Below, piece after piece: positions 1 through 7,353 of a stretch of DNA of 64,000 nt. Source of the DNA: Alloactinosynnema sp. L-07 (GTDB lineage Bacteria > Actinomycetota > Actinomycetes > Mycobacteriales > Pseudonocardiaceae); NCBI RefSeq assembly GCF_900070365.1, contig NZ_LN850107.1, forward strand, positions 4,340,001-4,404,000. The letters are read 5' to 3'. Made by a program: the position numbers and the translations under genes. Under the pieces are notes generated by a model. It did no database searches, was not told the DNA's origin, and saw nothing but the letters and a program-made list of their open reading frames with translations. Positions within the stretch are counted from its first letter, which is position 1. Each line of letters begins with the position of its first letter.

Positions 1-1
1 C

Positions 2-91
2 AACCTGTCCGACAAGGTCGTCAAGGGCCAGACGGCGGAGATCACGCTGTTCACGGACATGCTCACCGAGCGGGGCGCCAAACCTCTGTAG
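2..91 (+). CDS. 3' end of a DUF305-like protein (partial)
   Basis: Only the last 29 codons are inside the window, read in the frame starting at base 2 and ending at the TAG at 89-91. The peptide ends in TAEITLFTDMLTERGAKPL. The pattern of a Gln, then EI, then a hydrophobic ML-ERG end resembles the C-terminus of DUF305 (copper-associated, ferritin-like helical) secreted proteins. This is a family guess from a short tail. It converges on the metal transporter at 93-998, separated by one base, which fits a metal-related pair. Confidence 0.45.
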   Translation, partial: NLSDKVVKGQTAEITLFTDMLTERGAKPL

Positions 92-92
92 A

Positions 93-998
93 TCACCAGG
101 ACAGCTCGTGGCACTTCGCGTCGGGCTGCTCGATCTGGAGAGTGGCGTGTTCCAGGCCGTAATCGTCGGCCAAGAGCTTCTGGGCGGAAGCGAGGACCGC
201 GGCCTGATCGCCTTCCTTGTCCAGGGTCAGGTGCGCCGAGGCGACCTCCATGCCCGAGGTCAGCGTCCAGACGTGCAGGTCATGGACCTCCGCGACGCCG
301 TCGACCGCGGTCAGCCGGGCGGTCAGGTCGTCGACGTCGACCCGCTCGGGCGCGTGCTGGAACAGGATGTGCAGCGCGCGGCGGGCCAGGCTCCACGTGC
401 GCGGCAGTACCCATAGACCGATGGCGACGCCGACGATCGGGTCAGCCAAGCGCCAGCCGAACAGCAGCGTCACCGCGGCGCTCAGCAGCACGCCGACGGA
501 GCCGATCAGGTCGGCCAGCACCTCCAGGTACGCCCCACGCACGTTGAGGCTCTCCTTGGCGCCGTCACGCAGCAGCAGGAACGACACGATGTTGGCCACC
601 AGACCGGCTGACGCGGCCAGCAGGACCGGCAGACCGGGAACCGCGGGCGGGTCCTCGAACCGCTGCACCGCCTCGAACACGACATAACCCGCGACGCCGA
701 ACAACAGCACCGCGTTGGCCAATGCCGCCAGGACCTCGGCGCGGTAGAGCCCGAACGTCCGATTGGACTTCGAGTTCGCCCGACGCGCGGCCATGATCGC
801 GGCCAGCGCCAGGCCGACCCCGACCACGTCGGTCAACATGTGCGCCGCGTCGGACACCAGGGCAAGCGACGACGTGGCGAACCCGACGACGAACTCGACC
901 ACCATGATCGCCGCCGCGATCCCGAAGGCGGCCCACAGCCTGCCCGTCAAGCGCCCACCCGTGCTCGCGGGCAGTCCGTGCCCGTGTCCGTGGCCCAT
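93..998 (-). CDS. Cation diffusion facilitator (CDF) metal transporter
   Basis: A 301-residue inner-membrane exporter of divalent metal ions (Zn/Co/Cd type) driven by proton exchange. The N-terminus is a His-rich MGHGHGHG. Six hydrophobic segments follow, with the metal site D50-A-A-H53-xxx-D57 in SDAAHMLTD and a second acidic site in EVLADLIGSVG. The cytoplasmic C-terminal domain (about residues 205-300) contains VHDLHVW, typical of the CDF metallochaperone-like fold. I chose ATG 998 because a GAGAGGGG ribosome site lies just upstream and the His run begins there; the open frame extends further upstream to 1184. The metal specificity cannot be read from the sequence. Confidence 0.93.
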   Translation of the reverse strand: MGHGHGHGLPASTGGRLTGRLWAAFGIAAAIMVVEFVVGFATSSLALVSDAAHMLTDVVGVGLALAAIMAARRANSKSNRTFGLYRAEVLAALANAVLLFGVAGYVVFEAVQRFEDPPAVPGLPVLLAASAGLVANIVSFLLLRDGAKESLNVRGAYLEVLADLIGSVGVLLSAAVTLLFGWRLADPIVGVAIGLWVLPRTWSLARRALHILFQHAPERVDVDDLTARLTAVDGVAEVHDLHVWTLTSGMEVASAHLTLDKEGDQAAVLASAQKLLADDYGLEHATLQIEQPDAKCHELSW

Positions 999-1032
999 CG
1001 CCACCCCTCTCGTCGACGCGCTCATATTGTCA

Positions 1033-1042
1033 CATGCGCATG
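1033..1042. promoter_or_regulatory. Palindrome upstream of the CDF gene
   Basis: CATGCGCATG is a perfect 10-bp palindrome 35-44 bases upstream of the transporter start, inside a local AT-richer stretch. ArsR/SmtB metal sensors often bind palindromes of this kind before CDF genes. No regulator gene is adjacent, so the assignment is an inference. Confidence 0.3.
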
Positions 1043-1158
1043 AGTGCACACACCACCCGTCCGAGGTGTGTTCACCACCCGATCGAGGGAAGCGGCCTGA
1101 CCAGCGCGAATAGAACTGATAGGGGTGGGGCACAAGATCCCGATCGGAATGAGGCTCG

Positions 1159-2307
1159 GTGCGCTCTGGACTCCGTCCCACCACGGCCCTGGCGCTCGTC
1201 GCCCTGAGCCTGGCCGCCGCGACCGCTCAAGCATCGATGCCACCCAACGCCCCCGCCGCCGCCCCGGAACCGATGCCGCCAGTGTCCTCGGTGACCGCGG
1301 CCGACCGCACCCTGGAACGCACCCGCGCGCCGCGACCACACCCGGAAGTGGCAGTCACCGAGTCCCACGCCCCCGCCATGGTGGTCACCCCGATAGCTTT
1401 CGTCGGCCGCGGCATCCCCGCCAACCTCCTCGACGCCTACCGCGCCGCCGAGGCCACCCTCGCCCGCGCCCAGCCCGCCTGCGGACTGCGCTGGTACCAC
1501 CTCGCGGGCATCGGCCGCATCGAGTCCGGCCACGCCCGCGGCGGCCAGGCCTTGGCCAACGGCGACACGTCCCCCCGCATCATGGGCCCGGCCCTCACCG
1601 GCGGCCCCTTCGCCGCCATCCCCGACAGCGACAACGGCACCCTCGACGGCGACACCGTCTGGGACCGCGCCGTCGGCCCGATGCAGTTCATCCCGACCAC
1701 CTGGACCGCCTACCGAACCGACGGCAACGGCGACGGAACCTCCAGCCCCCACAACATCTACGACGCCGCCACCGCCGCCGGCCGCTACCTGTGCTCAGGC
1801 GGCCTGAACCTCGCCAACCCATCCGACCTCGACGCGGCGATCTTCCGCTACAACCACTCCCGCGAGTACGTGTCGACGGTGATGACGTGGATGCACCAGT
1901 ACTCGGAGGGTGCGACTCCCCAGCCGCCGACCGCCCCCGGGCCCGATCTGCCGCCGCCCCCGCCACCGGACGTCGACCCGATTCCCCTGCCGGAGCCGAT
2001 CCCGGTGCCGGACCCGAAGCCGCCGGTCATCGAACCGGTCCCTCCGGTTGTCGAGCCGCCCGTTGAGGTTGTCGAGCCCCCAGTGGAACCCACCCCTGAG
2101 CCACCTCTACTGGCCTGCGCCGACCTCATAGACGGCCTCCCCATCCTGGGCGACACGGATCTGCTGTGTGTCGAGGAAGCGACGGACGCCGCGACAGGCA
2201 AGCTGGTCCACCGCGTCCGACCAGTCAAGCTCGCCGCACGGCCGGACCGGGCTCCACCCCGACGTACACCTGTGTCGCCTGAACGACTTCGACACCTAAC
2301 CCAATAG
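1159..2307 (+). CDS. Secreted lytic transglycosylase (MltB/SLT-type) with Pro-rich tail
   Basis: A 382-residue exported peptidoglycan lyase. GTG 1159 gives a signal peptide (hydrophobic TTALALVALSLAAATAQA, residues 8-25). A lytic-transglycosylase domain spans about 85-245: GIGRIESGHARGG carries the expected catalytic Glu122, and VGPMQFIPTTW (about 172-182) is a family signature. After residue 250 the chain is almost entirely Pro/Val/Glu repeats (PPPPPDVDP, EPVPPVVEPP), probably a wall-spanning spacer, ending in a short domain with two Cys (LLACADLIDG...LLCVEE). The role is cell-wall remodelling during growth. The exact start is uncertain because no strong ribosome site is visible. Confidence 0.85.
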   Translation: MRSGLRPTTALALVALSLAAATAQASMPPNAPAAAPEPMPPVSSVTAADRTLERTRAPRPHPEVAVTESHAPAMVVTPIAFVGRGIPANLLDAYRAAEATLARAQPACGLRWYHLAGIGRIESGHARGGQALANGDTSPRIMGPALTGGPFAAIPDSDNGTLDGDTVWDRAVGPMQFIPTTWTAYRTDGNGDGTSSPHNIYDAATAAGRYLCSGGLNLANPSDLDAAIFRYNHSREYVSTVMTWMHQYSEGATPQPPTAPGPDLPPPPPPDVDPIPLPEPIPVPDPKPPVIEPVPPVVEPPVEVVEPPVEPTPEPPLLACADLIDGLPILGDTDLLCVEEATDAATGKLVHRVRPVKLAARPDRAPPRRTPVSPERLRHLTQ

Positions 2308-2357
2308 GCACCCCATCTCCCCCATGCGCTAGGCTTCCGGAGTCGCGCAAGCGATGG

Positions 2358-2430
2358 GCCCCCGTAGCTCAGGGGATAGAGCACCGCCCTCCGGAGGCGG
2401 GAGCGCAGGTTCGAATCCTGCCGGGGGCAC
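2358..2430 (+). tRNA. tRNA-Arg (anticodon CCG)
   Basis: The cloverleaf closes by eye. Acceptor GCCCCCG (2358-2364) pairs with CGGGGGC (2422-2428). The D arm is GCTC/GAGC. The anticodon stem CCGCC/GGCGG encloses loop CTCCGGA with anticodon CCG (2391-2393). The T arm is GCAGG-TTCGAAT-CCTGC. The discriminator is A2429 and no CCA is encoded. It reads CGG. A tyrosine integrase lies 115 bases downstream, so this tRNA is the likely attachment site. Confidence 0.96.
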
Positions 2431-2440
2431 ACTCCGACTC

Positions 2441-2484
2441 AGCGGTCTACCAGCGGACAACTTCCGCAGGTAGGCCGCTGTTTT
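2441..2484 (+). terminator. Rho-independent terminator after tRNA-Arg
   Basis: An 11-bp stem (2441-2451 with 2469-2479, one G-U pair) continues into an inner GCGGA/TCCGC stem and is followed by TTTT. It lies directly downstream of the tRNA and upstream of the integrase, so it insulates one from the other. Confidence 0.75.
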
Positions 2485-2544
2485 GATCTTCGGGTCACGC
2501 GGTCGACCGTCTCTCCAGCCGATCATGGAGAGGAGGCCCGTTCC

Positions 2545-4503
2545 ATGGTTCGTTCCATGGTTCGTTCCGGGGAGGGGCGCTCGGCCCGGCCGAACGAGGC
2601 GGAACCGGCGTACCGTGCGCCCATGGGGGGATCAAGGGGGAACCCTCCCGGGCGCGTGCGCCCACGGGGGAGCGTTCGTGAACTACCGAGCGGATCGTTG
2701 CAGGTTCGCGTGTACAGCGGCGTCGACGTACTCACGGGCGCGAAGCTGTATCTGAGCGAGGTCATCCCGGCCGGCCCGAATGCCTCGACCATGGCGGAGG
2801 AAGCGAAGTGGCGGCTGACCCAACAGGTATTGGAGAATCGACAGCCGAGGACCAACGCGTCGCTCAATCATCTCATTTCCGAGCATCTGAAGAACTCGGA
2901 GACCGAACCAAAGAACAAAGCGTCCCTAAAAGCGTACGCACAGAAACACATCGAACGGTCGGTCGGCAAGCTCTCCTACACCGAGCTACGAACGAAGCCG
3001 TTCGAGGACTTCTACGCCGATTTGCGCCGCTGCCGCGACCATTGCGATCCGCGAACACCGATCAAGCACTACACCACCGACCCACACGAATGCACGAATC
3101 GATGCACGAAGCACGTGTGCAGGGGACTGAGGACCTGGACCATCCGCAAGATCCACTACTTGATGAGTGCGGCCTGCGAATCCGCTGTCCGGTGGGGATG
3201 GATACCGGCGAATCCGCTCAAGGCGGTGAAAAAGCCGGCGGCACCAGAACCAGACCCGCAACCACCGACAGCTGACGAAGCGGCACGTATCGTGATGCAC
3301 GCGTGGAACAAGGGTTTCGGCGCCTTCGTCTGGCTGGCGATGACGACAGGTGCACGCCGCGGCGAACTGGTCGCACTACGGTGGCGGAACATCAAGATCT
3401 ACCACACGGTTCTCGGCAAGCATGAATGCGCCAAGACCGGCTGCGAATGGACCCTCGTCGTTCGCCGTGCTCATGGCCACGACGCCGGCCGGACCTGGGA
3501 GAAGGACACCAAGACACACCAGCGGCGACACATCTGCCTCGACCCGGAGACTGTGGTCGTGCTGTCGGCCTTGCGGGAGGTATGCGAGCGCAACGCGGAG
3601 CTGGCCGGTGTCGCCCTGCCGCAGTCCGCGTTCGTCTTCTCCCCCGACCCTGACGGCCAGACGGCGTACACGCCACCGTCGATGAGTCAGCGATACGCCC
3701 GCTGGATGAAGACCCTGGGCATCGACAGCTGCCTGAAGAACCTGCGGCACTACTCCGCCACCGAACTGATCACCGCGGGCGTCGACATCCGCACCGTCGC
3801 GGGGCGCCTGGGCCACGGAGGCGGCGGAACCACCACGCTGAAGGTGTACTCGGCGTGGGTCCAAGAGGCTGATCAGCGCGCGTCTCGAACGCTGATGACC
3901 AGAATGCCCAACCGGCCGACCGTGCCGCTCGACGTCAGGCCGACGTCACAGCAGCTGAGCCCGTGGGAACGCATCGCCGACGATCTGAACACATCGATCC
4001 TGGCGGGCAAGATCCTCGCCGGGGAGATGCTGCCGCCGATCACCCAGCTCGCAGCCCAGCACTCGGTCGCGGTGGGAACAGTTCACCGAGCGATCGCGTT
4101 CCTCAGCCGCTGCGGCGTGATCGAGGTGTCCCGTGGCAAGCGAGCGGTCGTCCTTCCGGTCGAGAGACCGCAACTGGACGCGGAAGCAGAGGCAACCGAC
4201 CAAGTCCACGCCGTCCGACTGATCGAACCGAAGGCTGAGCGGTTCAGCCGCTCCCCCGTGGACACGCCAACCTCGACGGTGGCGAAGCCCCCGGTTGTCC
4301 AACTTGAGTTGCTCGAACTGGGCCGACCGATCAAGAGGCTCACGGTCCAGGTCGATCCCACCGACGTGGCCGCGCTCACCAAGCTGATGCGATCGGCAGT
4401 CAGGCGGTTGGGACGCCTTGACCTGAACATCGACGACATCGAGATGGCGGTCTACGAACCAGGCGCATCAGAGCCGCTCACCACGGTGGTGATGGCGGCA
4501 TGA
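2545..4503 (+). CDS. Tyrosine integrase fused to a C-terminal GntR-type DNA-binding domain
   Basis: This 652-residue recombinase should integrate and excise an element at the neighbouring tRNA-Arg. ATG 2545 is supported by AGGAGG at 2531-2536; ATG 2623 is an alternative start. A SAM-like core-binding domain (about 100-230) contains an unusual Cys/His cluster (C163, C167, C183, C187, C192). The catalytic domain (about 240-450) has Arg in TGARRGEL (about 271), KxxRH in KNLRH (398-402; Lys replaces the first His), GH at 423-424 and nucleophile Tyr435 in LKVYSAW. After about residue 470 a winged-helix GntR segment follows (PWERIADDLNTSI, PPITQLAAQHSVAVGTVHRAI), then a long linker and tail. The added domain could bind arm sites or regulate its own promoter. 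Confidence 0.93.
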   Translation: MVRSMVRSGEGRSARPNEAEPAYRAPMGGSRGNPPGRVRPRGSVRELPSGSLQVRVYSGVDVLTGAKLYLSEVIPAGPNASTMAEEAKWRLTQQVLENRQPRTNASLNHLISEHLKNSETEPKNKASLKAYAQKHIERSVGKLSYTELRTKPFEDFYADLRRCRDHCDPRTPIKHYTTDPHECTNRCTKHVCRGLRTWTIRKIHYLMSAACESAVRWGWIPANPLKAVKKPAAPEPDPQPPTADEAARIVMHAWNKGFGAFVWLAMTTGARRGELVALRWRNIKIYHTVLGKHECAKTGCEWTLVVRRAHGHDAGRTWEKDTKTHQRRHICLDPETVVVLSALREVCERNAELAGVALPQSAFVFSPDPDGQTAYTPPSMSQRYARWMKTLGIDSCLKNLRHYSATELITAGVDIRTVAGRLGHGGGGTTTLKVYSAWVQEADQRASRTLMTRMPNRPTVPLDVRPTSQQLSPWERIADDLNTSILAGKILAGEMLPPITQLAAQHSVAVGTVHRAIAFLSRCGVIEVSRGKRAVVLPVERPQLDAEAEATDQVHAVRLIEPKAERFSRSPVDTPTSTVAKPPVVQLELLELGRPIKRLTVQVDPTDVAALTKLMRSAVRRLGRLDLNIDDIEMAVYEPGASEPLTTVVMAA

Positions 4504-4993
4504 CTCACGCGCACCAAATCGGCGGGCCGCCCACCAGCCTGGCGTCGAGTATCACCGAACTGGCGGAGCGGATCCGCCAACTCACCAACGACGCGATCGT
4601 GCGGGGCAAACGGGTGCCCGGAAGACCAACACTCGCAACCACCCTCAACACCACCGGGCATTTCATCCGTCTCGCACTCCAGCACCTGCGTGAGGCCGAT
4701 CGCAGAACGGTCCCCGATCTCTACCAACCTGGACGAGGTAGAGAAGGACTCAGATCTGGATCGCCAATCTGGCGACGACCTCAACGGAGTCTCGGGCGAC
4801 CTCGACAACGTGGCGGAACCGCCAGCTGAATGCGCTGGCGCGGCGAGGACGCACAGGACACCCTCGCCGCTTATCCTGATCGGAATTGCTGTGGGTGTCT
4901 CCGTGTGGTCGGGATGGGTCAGCCTCGGACAGCTGTGCGGCTTCGGCGTAGTCAACCACTGCCGGGACTGGTTGACGGCCTCGAGACAGCATG
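4500..4993 (+). pseudogene. Decayed HTH-DUF2637 (SpdB-like) gene
   Basis: ATG 4500 overlaps the integrase stop (ATGA), so it was coupled to the integrase. The first ~65 codons resemble a small HTH region (GRPTLATTLNTTGHFIRLAL). The reading then shifts frame near 4700 to a linker and a DUF2637 membrane segment (ILIGIAVGVSVWSGWVSLGQ) followed by GFGVV. It shifts again near 4955 to PLPGLVDGLE. Intact relatives read HTH, linker, then four membrane helices; here only the first helix remains. A second, longer copy of the same arrangement lies at 20181-20922. DUF2637 proteins are associated with actinomycete plasmids, where they are thought to act in spreading or replication control. Confidence 0.65.
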
Positions 4994-4994
4994 G

Positions 4995-5517
4995 GTGGCA
5001 CTGCTGGTCTTGATCCTCGTCGCCGGTGGCCTCGTCGGACGCAGCTGGCTGTCAGCCAGCGAAGCGCTGAGACGCGCGGTCTTGCGAGCAAGCGTGACCA
5101 CTGCGGAAGGCTTACGCGCCACTGACCCAGACCTTGCACTTCGGCTAGGCATCGCTGTGGCGTGGCTTCGGCCGGATGGCCGAAGCTCGGCGAGTCTGGC
5201 TCATAGCGCCTTGACCGGCAGCTACCGCAGCACATTGAGCGGCGACTGGGAAACGCCCTCCGTTGTCACGCTGCACCCGTCGGGGAGCGCGGTGGCGCTG
5301 ATCAGCCGACACGGGCAGGCCACCCTCCGAGGCACCGAGGCCAATGCTTCGGCGCGCGATCTTCACCCAACGAGCGGAACACCCGAACTATCGCGATCGC
5401 GTTCAGCCCGGACGGCAGAACCCTTGCGATGACGACCGAGCGCGAGACCCACGTGCTCGACATCGCCGATCCGGACAAACCCAGACGAACAGGTCCCACC
5501 GCGGCCGGGTGTGACCG
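4995..5517 (+). pseudogene. Fragment of a membrane-anchored WD40-repeat protein
   Basis: One frame encodes a hydrophobic segment (VALLVLILVAGGLVG) and then a pattern typical of the region before WD40 propellers in actinomycete signalling proteins (TDPDLALRLGIA, and YRSTLSGDWETPSVVTLHPSG). The blade continues in another frame from about 5378 (TIAIAFSPDGRTLAM, THVLDIADPDKPR), so there is a frameshift near 5370. The reading stops being WD40-like at the solitary CRISPR repeat (5526). No upstream effector domain remains. It appears spliced onto the DUF2637 remnant. Confidence 0.6.
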
Positions 5518-5525
5518 CATGTCCG

Positions 5526-5553
5526 GGAACAGCCCCGCGAGCGCGGGGAGGAC
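5526..5553 (-). repeat. Solitary CRISPR repeat
   Basis: These 28 bases match exactly the older repeat variant of the array at 7354-8906 (beginning GGAACAGCCCCGCGAG on the plus strand), in the same orientation, 1.8 kb away. No second repeat or spacer-sized spacing flanks it. It directly abuts the end of the WD40 fragment. Confidence 0.95.
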
Positions 5554-5675
5554 GCCCCGCAGTCCCGCGATCGGATGTACGTGGCTTCTCTGGACAATTT
5601 CATGATCGACAGATGCGATTCACACGGTCGCGTGTCACCCGACTGAGGCGATCCGCGTCGGTCCATCGCTCCCGT

Positions 5676-6800
5676 TCACAGATGAACGTCCAGGCCGCTG
5701 ACAGCCTGCTCAGAGCGGATCAGCTCCAACAGCCGCCCCATCCAGTTCCGGCCCTCTACCCCGCACTGGCCCCAGAACGTCGAGCTCGCCTCGGTGTAGA
5801 TCAGCCGTGTTGTTCCCGTCGCCGTCAGCGCTTCGGCGAGGTCGGGGTGCTGGCTGAACTTGATACGCAGCAGGTGTGCCATGGCCGCGGTCCGCGCCTG
5901 CGGCCAGCTGACGTGCAGGGTGGAGTTCTCCGCGATCTTCTGTGCAGCGTGAGGGGTGTCGGCGACAAGGATCTCGGCACGTTGGTGGTCGTCGGCAACC
6001 GCCAACGCCCAGTAGGCGTGGGTGACGGTCGGGTAGGATTGTTCGCCGACGAGAATTGGCGCGGGGAACTCGTTGCGCAGCACCAAGATGCCTGGATCCT
6101 GCGGCCAGCCGCGCGGAAAGAATGTTTGATTGATAAGGATGCTGGTCTCGATCGGCTCCGTCGGGCCGTCCGCGGGCGCCTTGTTCTCATAACGCTGGCG
6201 CTGCTGCTCCCGGTCGATGAAGTAGTCCAAAGCTGCGGCATGCGTTTCGTCGGTGACCACTTCGTCCTCGCCGTACTGGTCGACGTGGTTGCCTGGCCCG
6301 GCCACCAGCACCCGCAGCGGCCAGTCCTTGCTGTCCTGGTCGCCGAGAGCGTAGATCCGCAAGTGTTCGGGGATAGCTTCGTAGGCTTTGCGGAGCACCG
6401 CCCGGTTGTCCTCGGTCGGTTGGCCACGGAAGACGTCAAGAGTCTCCAGACAACGGTCCGTGGAGTCCGGCCGGTCGTTGAGTTGGTCGATGTCGTCGCG
6501 GATCTCGCCCAACAGCATCTCGGGGGTCAGCCACGTGTACGGCTCGGCGAATTTCCACGACGCGAGGTGATGGGCCGATGCTTGGGCGCCGTCGGTCAAC
6601 TCGGTGGCCACCCATCCCGAACTGAGCTTCGTGGCGAACTCGTCGAGGGTCACCAGCCCCCAACAGTCGATCATCCCGTCGGCGTAGATCAACAGGTCAG
6701 TGAGGAAATACGTCCCCGCATTGCGGATGAAGGCGTGCCGCCAGGTGCCCTCGATGCGCTCGCCATCCACGTTCCGCCAGGTTTTGTGCCGTATCGCCAT
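5676..6800 (-). CDS. NADAR-domain protein with N-terminal uncharacterised domain
   Basis: A 374-residue soluble protein. The C-terminal ~120 residues form a NADAR (YbiA-like) domain: SYPTVTHAYWALAVAD, TPHAAQKIA, a Trp-containing WPQARTAAMAHLLRIKF, ALTATGTTRLIY, STFWGQCG and GRNWMGRLL. NADAR proteins are N-glycosidases/hydrolases of NAD- or ADP-ribose-linked substrates, and some reverse ADP-ribosylation of guanine in DNA. The N-terminal half (residues 1-170) starts MAIRHKTWRNVDGERIEG and has no function I recognise. It sits between the solitary CRISPR repeat and the array, which suggests a defence or element-addiction role. ATG 6800 lacks a clear ribosome site. No DarT-like ADP-ribosyltransferase partner was seen nearby. 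Confidence 0.82.
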   Translation of the reverse strand: MAIRHKTWRNVDGERIEGTWRHAFIRNAGTYFLTDLLIYADGMIDCWGLVTLDEFATKLSSGWVATELTDGAQASAHHLASWKFAEPYTWLTPEMLLGEIRDDIDQLNDRPDSTDRCLETLDVFRGQPTEDNRAVLRKAYEAIPEHLRIYALGDQDSKDWPLRVLVAGPGNHVDQYGEDEVVTDETHAAALDYFIDREQQRQRYENKAPADGPTEPIETSILINQTFFPRGWPQDPGILVLRNEFPAPILVGEQSYPTVTHAYWALAVADDHQRAEILVADTPHAAQKIAENSTLHVSWPQARTAAMAHLLRIKFSQHPDLAEALTATGTTRLIYTEASSTFWGQCGVEGRNWMGRLLELIRSEQAVSGLDVHL

Positions 6801-6844
6801 GAGCCACAGCCTAGGAGTACGGGTTTTACCCCGACGCGCCCCAG

Positions 6845-7281
6845 GGCGCTATGCATGTGGTTCGTTGTGGGGGCTCGCCGAGGTCGTTCAGAAGGCTGAC
6901 GATGCGATGAGGAACTCGTAGAACGACGATTCCGCAGCCATGACCCATTGCAGGTCTTCGCCGAGGGCACTCGTCCCTCGCTGGTGGCGATCCCCAGTTC
7001 CAGGCGTTGCGCTCGCCGCGACGAGGACACCAACCGTAGCCAGTGCAGGAACTCCATCGCCCGCGCTGTCGTGAACTCCGCCGCGGACAGTCCGAGTTCC
7101 TCAAAGAACAGGAAGAGCTTCTGCAGATCATGGGCATAGGCGCGGATCGTGTGCCGGGAGTATTCCCGCCAGCAAGCGCAAGAACTCGTAGACCTCCGTG
7201 ACTGGTTTGCCAGCCGTGTTGACCAGTGCTCACGCGAGGGCGGCCCGGCTTGGGATCGATCACTTTGACCACCACACGCAT
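6845..7281 (-). pseudogene. N-terminal remnant of a tyrosine recombinase
   Basis: ATG 7281 begins MRVVVKVIDPKPGRP. The frame then shifts to VNTAGKPVTEVYEFLRLLAG, then to EYSRHTIRAYAHDLQKLFLF with ARAMEFLHWLRL and RAQRLELGIATSEGR, then again to VMAAESSFYEFLIAS. Together these form the SAM-like core-binding domain of an actinomycete phage-type integrase, broken by at least three frameshifts. The catalytic domain is absent. It resembles the recombinase remnants at 25.2-27.3 kb, so both may come from one multi-recombinase module. Confidence 0.7.
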
Positions 7282-7307
7282 GGCCGGAACCCTATGCACT
7301 GCGTCCA

Positions 7308-7344
7308 GTCTGGACAGTCCCTGGAACGAGTGAACTGTCCAGAC
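7308..7344. promoter_or_regulatory. 11-bp inverted repeat before the recombinase remnant
   Basis: GTCTGGACAGT (7308-7318) and ACTGTCCAGAC (7334-7344) are perfect inverted copies 15 bases apart, 27 bases upstream of the remnant's ATG and 10 bases before the first CRISPR repeat. It could be an operator or a recombinase binding site. A similar TCCAGTC/GACTGGA pair precedes the recombinase at 27.3 kb. Confidence 0.45.
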
Positions 7345-7353
7345 AAGATGGTG

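Noticed and set aside
2405..2430. Search for a second copy of the tRNA-Arg 3' end as attR
   Set aside because: No exact or near-exact copy was found by eye on either strand. An exact search by computer is needed, so no attachment repeat is reported.
5511..6899. A 462-codon plus-strand frame opposite the NADAR gene
   Set aside because: Antisense shadow; the minus-strand product has a recognisable NADAR domain, and the shadow starts within the solitary CRISPR repeat region.
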